From: Weissella viridescens
GTDB lineage: Bacteria; Bacillota; Bacilli; Lactobacillales; Lactobacillaceae
Length of the DNA stretch: 64,000 nucleotides
Direction: 5' to 3'
Assembly (NCBI RefSeq): GCF_003862435.1
Contig: NZ_RHGY01000007.1
Location: 1 to 64,000, forward strand
The position numbers and the translations under genes were made by a program. Numbering within the stretch: position 1 is the first letter of the stretch; the number at the start of each line of letters is the position of its first letter. Shown here piece after piece: positions 9,055 through 17,567 of the stretch. Below the pieces are notes generated by a model. That model was not told the DNA's origin and did not search any database. It saw only the letters and a program-made list of their open reading frames with translations.

Positions 9055-10005
9055 ATGGAGCATGAAGCGGCACAGACGCAGCCCTTGATTCAATTTGACC
9101 ACGTGTCAAAGATTTACGATCAAGAAAAAGCGGTTCAAAATGTATCACTCACAATTCAAAAGGGTGAGTTCTTTGTGCTAGTCGGCGCAAGTGGTAGTGG
9201 AAAAACGACAACCTTGAAAATGATTAATCGCCTGCTCACACCATCTCAAGGACGAATCATATTTCAAGGTCGAGATATCGCGGCACTGCCTTTGAAACCG
9301 TATCGGCATCATGTCGGGTATGTATTGCAAACGAGTGCTTTATTCCCGAATATGTCGGTGCTTGAAAATGCGGCCGTGACCCTAAACGCACAAGGGATTA
9401 AGACGAAAGCTGCACGTCCCAAAATTGAGCAGTTGTTAAGTGAAGTGGGACTTGATCCCAATAAATATGCACAGCGTATGCCTCATGAACTATCAGGGGG
9501 TGAACAGCAACGTGTTGGGATTGTCCGGGCCTTAGCGGCTGAGCCAGAGGTCATTTTAATGGATGAACCTTTTAGTGCACTGGATCCAATCTCACGTCAG
9601 CAATTGCAACAACTGGTGGCAAAGTTACATGAAAAATTGCGTACGACGATTATTTTTGTCACGCATGACATGGATGAGGCCTTGCAATTAGGGACACGGA
9701 TTGGTGTGATGCAACATGGTTTGTTGGAGCAAGTTGATACACCAACCGATATCGTGCTACATCCAAAAAATGCACAAGTAGCCGCAATGTTTAAAACGCA
9801 GCAGGCACCAACGGTCAGTGATTTAATTGCCCTTGGCTTTTATCAGTTAAAAGATGATACCAGCAATTTACCAACCATTAAACCTGAATCAACCTTAGCT
9901 GAATTAGCGCAGGCATTTTTAAATCAGTCCGAACAATTAGTTCAAGGTAATGATCACATGGTTGTTACCCAGCATGATTATTTGCGCTACATGGCACAAC
10001 AATAG
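9055..10005 (+). CDS. OpuC-type glycine betaine/choline ABC importer, ATPase
   Basis: A 316-residue ATPase with Walker A GASGSGKTT, signature ELSGGEQQRVGIVRAL and Walker B ILMDEPFSALD. It fits the OpuCA/ProV family. The C-terminal 70 residues resemble a reduced CBS region instead of the two full CBS domains of OpuCA, so ionic-strength sensing may be altered. I start at ATG 9055. A GTG at 9046 would add three residues. The next gene, 14 bases downstream, supplies permease and binding protein in one chain. Confidence 0.85.
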   Translation: MEHEAAQTQPLIQFDHVSKIYDQEKAVQNVSLTIQKGEFFVLVGASGSGKTTTLKMINRLLTPSQGRIIFQGRDIAALPLKPYRHHVGYVLQTSALFPNMSVLENAAVTLNAQGIKTKAARPKIEQLLSEVGLDPNKYAQRMPHELSGGEQQRVGIVRALAAEPEVILMDEPFSALDPISRQQLQQLVAKLHEKLRTTIIFVTHDMDEALQLGTRIGVMQHGLLEQVDTPTDIVLHPKNAQVAAMFKTQQAPTVSDLIALGFYQLKDDTSNLPTIKPESTLAELAQAFLNQSEQLVQGNDHMVVTQHDYLRYMAQQ

Positions 10006-10019
10006 AAAGAGGACCGCAT

Positions 10020-11540
10020 ATGCAAAAAATAATACACATGATGCAGTCCAATAGTCAGGCAATTGTAAGTGCATTGGGTACCCATATTTGGATATCCTTT
10101 ATTTCGGTTGTCATTGCGGCATGTATAGCAATTCCTGTAGCAATCTTACTTATGAACCATCGCAAACTCGGTGAGGGGATGTTACAAGTAACGGGTGTGA
10201 TTCAGACGATCCCGAGTTTAGCGATTTTAGGTTTGTTGATTCCAATTGTTGGAATTGGAACTGTGCCAGCCGTGATTGCTCTCGTCTTGTATGCGTTAAT
10301 GCCAATTTTTCAAAACACATATGCCGGATTAACACAAATCGATTCAGAATTGCTAGAAGCTGCTGAGGCATTTGGACTGACGAGTTGGTACAAGTTATGG
10401 AAAATTAGATTGCCGTTAGCGTTACCACTTATTTTTACTGGTTTACGCATTGCGACAGTGATGGTGATTGGAACTGCTACCTTAGCCGCTTTAATTGGTG
10501 GTGGAGGATTAGGAACGTTCATTATGCAAGGTATCCAAAACAACGATAATCCTGAACTTCTGATTGGGGCTGGATTATCAGCATTGTTGGCGGTCGTCTT
10601 TTCGATTGGGTTACAACTATTGAGCCATCTATCAATGCAACGCTTGCTCGGCTTGACTGCTGTCCTTTGTATTGGTGGTTTGGGATATGGGGGTTATCAC
10701 TTTTATCAAACCCAACAAAATCAAAAAATTATCATTGCCGGAAAATTAGGGAGTGAGCCTGAAATTTTGATGAATATGTATAAGGATTTGATTGAGGCTG
10801 ATAATGCGCATTTAAAGATTGAATTGAAACCAAATTTTGGAAACACGACGTTTCTCTATCGTGCGATTAAAAATCAGCAAATTGATATCTATCCAGAATT
10901 TACGGGAACCGTGTTACAAAATATTCATCCGCAAAAATTAGTTAGCCATCAGCCAGAGCAGGTGTACCATCAAGCGCAGCATGTCTTAAAGCAAAAAGAC
11001 CGATTAGACTATTTACAACCAATGGCCTATGAAAATAGTTATGCTTTAGCGGTGGATCAAAGCACTGCGCAACGTTATCAACTCAAGACGGTTTCGGATT
11101 TGGCACGGGTTAGTCCGCAGCTTTCAGCGGCATTTGAAAGTGACTTTTACAATCAAGCAGATGGGTACCCAGGTATTCAAAAGGCATATCAGATTCAGTT
11201 TAAAAATGTTAAGAGTGTCCAACCAAGTCTGCGGTATGAAGCGCTAAAAAATCACCAAGTGCAAGTGGTTGATGCGTATACGACCGATCCGCAAGTTAAA
11301 GCACAAAAATTAGTTGTGCTAAAAGATGACAAACACTTTTTTCCGCCATATCAAGGGGCGCCGTTAGTACGACCTGAAGTGTTGCGGGCTCACCCAGAAA
11401 TTCGCCATCGTTTGAATAAATTACACGGTAAAATTTCTGAGGCGGATATGATAGAAATGAATTATCAAGTAGCCATTCAACATAAGTCAGCAAAAACGGT
11501 AGCTAAGGAATATTTGAAAACAAATGGCATTTTGAAATAA
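10020..11540 (+). CDS. OpuC-type importer, permease fused to substrate-binding domain
   Basis: A 506-residue fusion. Residues 1-210 form a five- or six-helix permease with the EAA-type loop (EAAEAFGLTSWYKLWKIRLP). A further helix near 213-230 leads to an extracellular OpuCC-type binding domain (about 235-506) with the typical start IIIAGKLGSEPEILMNMY and the segment NQQIDIYPEFTGT. Fused permease/binding proteins are usual for OpuC-like systems of Lactobacillales. The likely cargo is glycine betaine, choline or carnitine for osmoprotection. The exact substrate cannot be read from sequence. Confidence 0.85.
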   Translation: MQKIIHMMQSNSQAIVSALGTHIWISFISVVIAACIAIPVAILLMNHRKLGEGMLQVTGVIQTIPSLAILGLLIPIVGIGTVPAVIALVLYALMPIFQNTYAGLTQIDSELLEAAEAFGLTSWYKLWKIRLPLALPLIFTGLRIATVMVIGTATLAALIGGGGLGTFIMQGIQNNDNPELLIGAGLSALLAVVFSIGLQLLSHLSMQRLLGLTAVLCIGGLGYGGYHFYQTQQNQKIIIAGKLGSEPEILMNMYKDLIEADNAHLKIELKPNFGNTTFLYRAIKNQQIDIYPEFTGTVLQNIHPQKLVSHQPEQVYHQAQHVLKQKDRLDYLQPMAYENSYALAVDQSTAQRYQLKTVSDLARVSPQLSAAFESDFYNQADGYPGIQKAYQIQFKNVKSVQPSLRYEALKNHQVQVVDAYTTDPQVKAQKLVVLKDDKHFFPPYQGAPLVRPEVLRAHPEIRHRLNKLHGKISEADMIEMNYQVAIQHKSAKTVAKEYLKTNGILK

Positions 11541-11554
11541 TTCTATATTAGACG

Positions 11555-11583
11555 TTGATTAGAATTGAAATGAATTCTAAATT
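11555..11583 (+). promoter_or_regulatory. Promoter of amaP-asp23
   Basis: TTGATT (11555-11560), 17 bases, TAAATT (11578-11583), 30 bases before the start codon. Confidence 0.6.
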
Positions 11584-11613
11584 CCTGTATCATGATGTGC
11601 AGGAGGTGATGTT

Positions 11614-12213
11614 GTGAAAAGAAGTAAGAAGTTAGGCTATTTATTGTTTTACCTAATCTTGATGTTGCTCTTTGGCACATTGATTTTTACGTACTATAAG
11701 GTTGCACCAGCAAACTTTAATTTTAATGGTAAGACGTATGAAGAAATTCATCGCTTCATTATGACAAATGAGTATTGGCGACTATTTAGCTTCTGGGGTG
11801 CAGTTGTGCTCGGAGTTATTTCAGTTCTAGGCTTTGTTATTGTATTGTTCTATCCACGTCAAGTAGATGCATATGTATTTAAAGACAAAAACAGTCAATT
11901 ACGAATTAGTCGCAAAGCCCTTTTGGGATTTGTAACGGCTAGTTTGGAAGGACAAACGTTTGTAGACAATCCAAAGATTAAGATCAATATTCGTCGTAAG
12001 AAGATCAAGGTTAATGTACGGGGTGAGTTGAATAATTCAGCTTCAAACGTTTCAGAAATCGAACAACTTTGGGCAGATCAATTAACACAAGATTTGACTA
12101 ATTTGATTGGTTTGAAACAAAAGAAGACCGTACGTGTCAATCTTGCTACAAGTAAGAAACGTAAGAAATCAGATGTTGCCGTAGATGGATCTAAGAAATC
12201 TAGAGTAATATAA
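11614..12213 (+). CDS. amaP: Alkaline shock response membrane anchor AmaP
   Basis: A 199-residue protein with two membrane helices (about 8-28 and 56-80) followed by an Asp23-like cytoplasmic domain and a Lys/Arg-rich tail. The start is GTG, preceded by the very strong ribosome site AGGAGGTGAT. The order AmaP, DUF2273, Asp23 is conserved in Gram-positive bacteria. In Staphylococcus AmaP tethers Asp23 to the membrane. The tail differs in length from staphylococcal AmaP. Confidence 0.85.
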   Translation: MKRSKKLGYLLFYLILMLLFGTLIFTYYKVAPANFNFNGKTYEEIHRFIMTNEYWRLFSFWGAVVLGVISVLGFVIVLFYPRQVDAYVFKDKNSQLRISRKALLGFVTASLEGQTFVDNPKIKINIRRKKIKVNVRGELNNSASNVSEIEQLWADQLTQDLTNLIGLKQKKTVRVNLATSKKRKKSDVAVDGSKKSRVI

Positions 12214-12226
12214 GAGGAGCTACACA

Positions 12227-12421
12227 ATGGATACATTAAAAGATGTTTGGACAGAATATAAGTGGCCAATTCTTGGTGGTGTTGCTGGATTAATTTTGGC
12301 AGTACTTTTCCTTGAATTTGGTTTCTGGAAGACCCTATTGGTTGTTATTTTGACAGGAGTTGGAATCGGTGGTGGGTTATACCTACAAGATTCTGGTTTC
12401 TTTAGTAAAAATTCTAAGTAG
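12227..12421 (+). CDS. DUF2273 small membrane protein
   Basis: A 64-residue protein with two closely spaced hydrophobic helices (about 14-31 and 34-53) separated by a short turn. This is the standard middle gene of amaP-asp23 operons. It is thought to help assemble the membrane-bound Asp23 complex, but its biochemical role is unknown. GAGGAG precedes the ATG. It sits 13 bases after amaP. Confidence 0.8.
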   Translation: MDTLKDVWTEYKWPILGGVAGLILAVLFLEFGFWKTLLVVILTGVGIGGGLYLQDSGFFSKNSK

Positions 12422-12447
12422 ACACGATTTATCTGGAGGATAAAAAT

Positions 12448-12951
12448 ATGACAGACACAAAGACAAACACACCAGCAAAGACAAACGAAGTTTCAGGAAA
12501 GTTGACTTTTGATGATAAGGTTATCCAAAAGATTATCGGGATTTCATTGGATAAGGTTGACGGTTTACTCAATGTTGATGGTGGATTCTTCTCAAACATT
12601 GCAGACAAGCTTGTTAACACTGACAAGACAACTGCTGGAATCAACACTGAAGTTGGTCAAAAGCAAGTTGCTGCTGACATGCAAATTGTCGTTGAATATG
12701 GTAAAGATGTTCGTGCCATCTATAACGAAATGAAGGAATTGGTTGCTAAGAACTTGAAGGAAATGACTGGTTTGGATTTGGTTGAATTCAACGTTGAAGT
12801 CATTGATATCAAGTCAAAGGCGCAATACGAAGCTGATAGCCAATCACTACAAGATAAGGTAACTAACGCTACTAAGAAGTCTGATGATGACAAGTCTAAG
12901 GACACAAAGTCAGCTGACGCTGATAAGTCAGAAACACCTCGCGTGCAATAA
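12448..12951 (+). CDS. asp23: Asp23/Gls24 family envelope stress protein
   Basis: A 167-residue cytoplasmic protein with the Asp23 core at residues 12-120 (GKLTFDDKVIQKIIG, GLLNVDGG, VVEYGKDV) and a highly charged Lys/Asp-rich tail. It is abundant in stationary and alkaline-stressed cells of related species and is bound to the membrane through AmaP. The codon use is strongly biased (AAG for Lys, GTT for Val), in keeping with high expression. TGGAGGA precedes the start and a terminator follows directly. Confidence 0.9.
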   Translation: MTDTKTNTPAKTNEVSGKLTFDDKVIQKIIGISLDKVDGLLNVDGGFFSNIADKLVNTDKTTAGINTEVGQKQVAADMQIVVEYGKDVRAIYNEMKELVAKNLKEMTGLDLVEFNVEVIDIKSKAQYEADSQSLQDKVTNATKKSDDDKSKDTKSADADKSETPRVQ

Positions 12952-12958
12952 GACGAAA

Positions 12959-12988
12959 AAAAGACTAACTGTGGTTAGTCTTTTTTTT
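12959..12988 (+). terminator. Rho-independent terminator after asp23
   Basis: AAGACTAAC pairs with GTTAGTCTT, followed by a T run. Confidence 0.85.
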
Positions 12989-13061
12989 ATGCTAACCTTG
13001 ATTTAAGAAGCGTTTGTTAAACTTAAAGTACGTTAATAATAGAAAGTGAAGGATAAATTAA

Positions 13062-14396
13062 ATGGCATATGATTATGATGTTTTGTATATCGGAAGTGGT
13101 CAGGCAACTTGGAATGGCGCCGTTCCATTGGCTAAACAAGGATTGAAGTTAGCAGTTGCGGAAGAGGCCTTATTTGGCGGAGTTTGCTCAAACTATGGGT
13201 GTAATGCCAAAATTGTATTAGACCACCCCGTTGAATTATCACGTCAAGTCGAAGCCATGCAAGATCGTGGTGTAGAGGGTTCAATTTTTATTAATTGGTC
13301 AGATTTGATGGCACACAAGCATGAATTGATTGATCCTCAATCTCATCACAATGAAGTGCGTTTAACAAAAGAAGGAATTACGGTACTGCAAGGGCACGCT
13401 GACTTTGTCGATGCCCACACGGTATCAATTAATGGACAAACAGTGACTGCTGATAAAATTGTGATTGCAACTGGTCAACGGCCACATCGCTTGGATATTC
13501 CCGGGGCAGAATTTGTACATGACTCAACTGATTTCTTATCAATTGCTGAAATGCCAGAACACGTCACGATTTTCGGTGGGGGTTATATCGCTTTAGAATT
13601 TGCAACAATTGCGAATGCGGCTGGTGCAAAGGTTGATATCATTACCCGTTCAGACAAATATTTACGTGCATTCCCCCAAAAATATGTAAATCGCGTCGTT
13701 GCTGACTTGAAGCGCCGTGGTGTTCGCTTTATTCCAAATCAAACCATTGAATCCGTTGAGGAAACTTTGGACGGGGTCCAAGTTAAGGGTAAAAATGATT
13801 TGATGATTGAAACGGATTACATTATTGATGCAACTGGACGTCAGCCAAATCATGATTATTTGAATCTTGAAGCCGCCGGAGTGACAAGCAATGAACACGG
13901 TATTCCGGTTAATGATCATTTACAAACAAATGTGGCGAACATTTATGCAGCTGGGGATGTGGTCGACCATGCTTTGCCAAAGACGACACCAGTGGCTGCG
14001 TTTGATTCACGATATCTTGCCTCACAATTCTCAGGTGAATCAACGGATCCAATTGATTATCCAGCTATTTCAACGGTTGTCTTTACGTCACCACGTATCG
14101 CTCAAGTGGGTGTTTCAGTGGCGGAAGCCCAGGCTAATCCTGAAAAGTATGAAATCACAGAAGTTGACTACCAAAGTGACTGGTTCCGACAAGTTGGAAA
14201 TGAAACGGAAGCTTACTTAACGTTGATTTTCAATCAGGACCGTGTTTTAGTTGGTGCTGCTGAAATGAGTCATGAAGCTGTAAATAGTATGAATACTTTT
14301 GTGCCCATAATTGAAATGGGCTTGACGCAAAAGCAATTACAACGATTTGTTTATCTATTCCCATCAATTGAATATACAGGTCAACGTCGACTATAA
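13062..14396 (+). CDS. FAD-dependent pyridine nucleotide-disulfide oxidoreductase
   Basis: A 444-residue protein of the glutathione/mercuric reductase class. The FAD fold starts at residue 6 (LYIGSGQATW). The redox pair is Cys42 and Cys47 (GVCSNYGCNAK). The NAD(P) fold is near residue 168 (FGGGYIALEF), and the second FAD motif, IYAAGDV, is near 293. The C-terminal interface domain ends with FPSIEY where class members normally have HPTxxE. The catalytic base His is thus replaced by Phe, so it may not be a true glutathione reductase. It could act as a CoA-disulfide, bacillithiol-like or other NAD(P)H oxidoreductase. It is monocistronic, closed by a hairpin at 14398. Confidence 0.8.
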   Translation: MAYDYDVLYIGSGQATWNGAVPLAKQGLKLAVAEEALFGGVCSNYGCNAKIVLDHPVELSRQVEAMQDRGVEGSIFINWSDLMAHKHELIDPQSHHNEVRLTKEGITVLQGHADFVDAHTVSINGQTVTADKIVIATGQRPHRLDIPGAEFVHDSTDFLSIAEMPEHVTIFGGGYIALEFATIANAAGAKVDIITRSDKYLRAFPQKYVNRVVADLKRRGVRFIPNQTIESVEETLDGVQVKGKNDLMIETDYIIDATGRQPNHDYLNLEAAGVTSNEHGIPVNDHLQTNVANIYAAGDVVDHALPKTTPVAAFDSRYLASQFSGESTDPIDYPAISTVVFTSPRIAQVGVSVAEAQANPEKYEITEVDYQSDWFRQVGNETEAYLTLIFNQDRVLVGAAEMSHEAVNSMNTFVPIIEMGLTQKQLQRFVYLFPSIEYTGQRRL

Positions 14397-14397
14397 C

Positions 14398-14433
14398 AAA
14401 AACGTGTACATCAAACATGGTGTACACGTTTTT
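14398..14433 (+). terminator. Rho-independent terminator
   Basis: AAAACGTGTACA pairs with TGTACACGTTTT around a ten-base loop. Confidence 0.85.
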
Positions 14434-14583
14434 GTTTGCAGGTTAGAACAGCGTTGTGTGTCGTAAATATTAAATATTGTTAAACTAACGACACATTAGA
14501 AAATAATTGTTGCATTTACGTAATATAATTGACACATAGATAAGAGATAAACCAAACAAAAAAAGAAAACGGGGTTAGAAGTT

Positions 14584-15198
14584 ATGTCAAAGAAGTTCAA
14601 AGTAATCGTAAGTCTTGCTGTGGCATTCCTAGTTGTTGTTGGTAGTGTTGCTGTCATCGGAGCAAATTCAAGTCACAAAGACACTATGGCACAATCTTCT
14701 AGCTCCGCACGTCCTGCGACAAAGCACAGTGCCCCAAAGGAGGCTATTGCTAAGCCAGCAGCTAAAGTTGCAACACCAGCCCAAGCGGTAACGTCTGAAA
14801 CAGCACAATCTACAACGACGCAAGTTGCTAACGATGCAACTCAAGCTAGCCAAGTCACAGCGCAATCAACTGTAGCGGTTAGCCAAAAGCAAACTGAACC
14901 AGATGTGGCAACCCAAACAGCAGCACCGGCTAGCACAACTGCTTCAAGCCAAGCCACAGCACAACCAGCTGTACCTTTTGAAAAGGATGCACAAGGAAAT
15001 GCTTCTCAAGCGGTAGTTGATTACGCACAACAAAATGGAATCGACTTGAATGGTCTTCAAGTTGGAACATCTGCATCAGAATCTGGATCAGGTTACGATG
15101 TTATGATTCGTGATAAGAAGGCAGCTGAAAATGGTCAAGGTGATGGTGTCTTGAACGAGTACCATGTTGACAAGAACGGTGTTGTTACACCAAAATAA
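14584..15198 (+). CDS. Exported Ala/Thr/Ser/Gln-rich protein with small C-terminal domain
   Basis: A 204-residue protein. An N-terminal membrane helix (about 6-27) is followed by roughly 110 residues of low-complexity Ala, Thr, Gln and Ser. A compact C-terminal part of about 75 residues (PFEKDAQGNASQAVVDY to the end) looks folded. There is no LPxTG motif, so it is probably held by the uncleaved helix or released after cleavage. I do not recognise the domain. The same overall design recurs in the gene at 52076-52678. An A-rich leader with GGGGTTAG precedes the start. Confidence 0.65.
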   Translation: MSKKFKVIVSLAVAFLVVVGSVAVIGANSSHKDTMAQSSSSARPATKHSAPKEAIAKPAAKVATPAQAVTSETAQSTTTQVANDATQASQVTAQSTVAVSQKQTEPDVATQTAAPASTTASSQATAQPAVPFEKDAQGNASQAVVDYAQQNGIDLNGLQVGTSASESGSGYDVMIRDKKAAENGQGDGVLNEYHVDKNGVVTPK

Positions 15199-15210
15199 AC
15201 ATATCAAATG

Positions 15211-15241
15211 ACTATGGATTCGATGAATTCATAGTTTTTTT
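15211..15241 (+). terminator. Rho-independent terminator
   Basis: ACTATGGATTC pairs with GAATTCATAGT, followed by seven T. The metF ribosome site lies directly behind. Confidence 0.8.
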
Positions 15242-15255
15242 ATTGGAGAGAAGCA

Positions 15256-16098
15256 ATGAACTATTCACTTGAAATATCAACACCAACCACAGTGGCTGAA
15301 CAACAAAACTTGATTAAGCAAATTCAAAAACTACCCGCTGATCACATTGAATTTATTGCCATTACACTTGGTGCCGGTGGCAGTCTCGAAGAAGCGACAC
15401 CTGTATTACGGTTTATCCAATTGCTACAAGCTGCTGTGGGCATCCCAATTGTGCCGCACATTACTGGGAGTCATCAAACCCTGGCTCAAGTCGAAACTAT
15501 GTTACAACAACTTGTAAACATGAACATTACGACGGTCTTAGCCGTGCGTGGTGATGGGTATCCAAATGCCTTTGAACATGGAGATGACCTGATTCGTTTC
15601 ATAAAAGCGACTACGGATTTGGAAGTGTTTGGGGCAGCTTATCCAGAAGGTCATCCTGATGATGCCAATGTCAATCAAACCGTTCAAACAGTGGCACGAA
15701 AGCAGTTAGCGGGTGCCAGGGCCCTGATGACACAGGTGGTAATGGACAATCACCAGCTCTATCGATTTGAACAAGCACTTGAGGCTGCTCAAGTGTCGAT
15801 GCCCTTAATCATTGGGGTGATGCCATATCTACAACGTGAGCGCGTTGAAAGCATGATTCGATTAACGCATGTAACACCGAGTCCAGAAGTTAAAACATGG
15901 CTTGCAGCAGAAGCAAGGAATGACTTTAGAGCGACAGGAACCGCATTAACACATCTGCAAATTGAAGATTTACAACAACATGGTTTTTCACACATTCATA
16001 TCTTTTGCCAAAATGATATTGCGAGTGTCGCTGAAATATTGGATTGCCAACCGGGTGATATTTTGAGTTTTAGCCCAGATGAAACAAGCGAACATTAA
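15256..16098 (+). CDS. metF: Methylenetetrahydrofolate reductase
   Basis: A 280-residue TIM-barrel flavoprotein. Recognisable segments are the start YSLEISTPTT, VPHITGSHQT, the VLAVRGDGYP strand, FGAAYPEGHP and the late LIIGVMPYL. MetF reduces 5,10-methylene-THF to 5-methyl-THF, the methyl donor for methionine synthesis. The length is normal for the bacterial enzyme. No metE or metH lies in the window. It has no T-box of its own, in contrast with the methionine-type leaders at 27 and 35 kb, and sits directly behind a terminator. Confidence 0.85.
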   Translation: MNYSLEISTPTTVAEQQNLIKQIQKLPADHIEFIAITLGAGGSLEEATPVLRFIQLLQAAVGIPIVPHITGSHQTLAQVETMLQQLVNMNITTVLAVRGDGYPNAFEHGDDLIRFIKATTDLEVFGAAYPEGHPDDANVNQTVQTVARKQLAGARALMTQVVMDNHQLYRFEQALEAAQVSMPLIIGVMPYLQRERVESMIRLTHVTPSPEVKTWLAAEARNDFRATGTALTHLQIEDLQQHGFSHIHIFCQNDIASVAEILDCQPGDILSFSPDETSEH

Positions 16099-16105
16099 CC
16101 GTGCT

Positions 16106-16149
16106 AAAAAAAGCTGAGTAGGTTGCCTAGGCAACTTGCTCAGCTTTTG
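16106..16149. terminator. Bidirectional terminator
   Basis: AAAAGCTGAGTAGGTTGCC pairs with its near-complement through GGCAACTTGCTCAGCTTTT. It is shared by metF (plus) and the permease (minus). Confidence 0.85.
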
Positions 16150-16150
16150 T

Positions 16151-17389
16151 TTAGGATTGTTTTTTAGAAAACTTCGTGAAGTAAACACCAGCCATGATGG
16201 CTAGGAATACTAATCCAACTGATAATGAGACTCGCGTTTCAGGATTAAAGAACATGAAAGCGAGTGTTATCGCTAGGAAAATAATCGTTATATAATTTGA
16301 CCAAGGTGACCAAGGCATCTTGAACGGATGGTTTTTGAGTAATTCGGGATGCGCTTTACGAAAACGGAGCTGACTCACCAGAATCACGAACCAAGGGATC
16401 ATCCCCGGTAAGGTACTTGAACTATACACGATGACAAAGGCATTACCTGAGTTTTTGAAGAACAGGGGTGCGACGGCGTTTAAGATGACGCCAATCAAAA
16501 TCCCCAATGAAATGGCAACAACGGAGTAGGCTGGGACACCATGTCGATTCAACTTTTTATAAGCGGCTGATGTAATCCCGATTTTGGCAAATGTCTGCAC
16601 AAAGGGTGAGCCAACGCTACTTAACTGATTCCATGGATAGATACACAAGATGACGAAAATCGCCCCCACGTAGAAGATTAGAATCCGATACAGCGTTGAG
16701 TGAATGGCCTTAACGAGCGTATGTTGGGGATCTTCAGCCTCACCCGCGGTCACACCAATTAACTCAATTCCTTGATATGATGTGAGCACGATAGAAAGGG
16801 CAAAGATAAATCCGGTGATCCCTCCGGTAAAGAAACCATACTTCCATAGATTTGAGAATCCGATGGGGTGGCCGTGATTACCGAAACCGAATAAGATTAC
16901 GCCTAGCCCCAAAATAATAAAGAGGACGATGGTTAATACCTTAATTAAGGCGAACCAGAACTCAAGCTCGCCAAACATTTTCACGGATGCGACGTTCGCT
17001 AAACACAAGAAGATGACCGCAATAATTCCTGGTAGCCAGCCCGGCAAGTGGGGCCACCAGAACTGCATGTAGCCACCGATTGCAATCATTTCACTGACAC
17101 CAACAACAACGTATTGAAAAATATTACTCCAAGCCGTCAGGTAACCCCAAACGGGATGAATGTATTCTGTAGCATACTTGGCAAATGAACCTGTATCAGG
17201 ATCAACATAAAGCATTTCACCGAGCGCACGCATGATTAAGTATAAAAAGGCACCCGCAACAATATAAGCAATTAGCACTGAAGGCCCAGTCCATTTGATT
17301 GTCGAAGTTGACCCCATAAATAGGCCGACACCGATGGTCCCACCCAAAGCAATCATTTGGACCTGGCGTGCCGATAATTTTCGTTCCAT
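16151..17389 (-). CDS. AAT/GABA-type amino-acid permease with apparent internal deletion
   Basis: A 412-residue APC-superfamily permease with the typical start ALGGTIGVGLFMGS and the helix-6 region FALSIVLTSYQGIELIGVTAGEAEDP. Relatives are about 450-460 residues long. Here the conserved stretch FVQTFAKIGITSAA runs straight into YKKLNRHGVP (bases near 16545-16580). The intervening helix of about 40 residues, usually containing ALSGCNSG or a similar sequence, is missing. The frame is intact, so this is an in-frame deletion that removes about one membrane helix and would be expected to invert the following topology. The protein is probably inactive, but that is untested. Confidence 0.7.
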   Translation of the reverse strand: MERKLSARQVQMIALGGTIGVGLFMGSTSTIKWTGPSVLIAYIVAGAFLYLIMRALGEMLYVDPDTGSFAKYATEYIHPVWGYLTAWSNIFQYVVVGVSEMIAIGGYMQFWWPHLPGWLPGIIAVIFLCLANVASVKMFGELEFWFALIKVLTIVLFIILGLGVILFGFGNHGHPIGFSNLWKYGFFTGGITGFIFALSIVLTSYQGIELIGVTAGEAEDPQHTLVKAIHSTLYRILIFYVGAIFVILCIYPWNQLSSVGSPFVQTFAKIGITSAAYKKLNRHGVPAYSVVAISLGILIGVILNAVAPLFFKNSGNAFVIVYSSSTLPGMIPWFVILVSQLRFRKAHPELLKNHPFKMPWSPWSNYITIIFLAITLAFMFFNPETRVSLSVGLVFLAIMAGVYFTKFSKKQS

Positions 17390-17567
17390 ATAAGACTCCT
17401 AGTAATCGAGGTTGCCTAAACAAGTGTAAGCAATAAAAATATAATATTCCTGATTATAGCAGACTATTAAGGGGAAAGACATTGCATGAGGGCAAGGCGA
17501 ATACAGTAATTTGGTCTAATTTATGTTATAACTATAGTAGAGATTGAAATAGTTTGGAGAAAACAAA

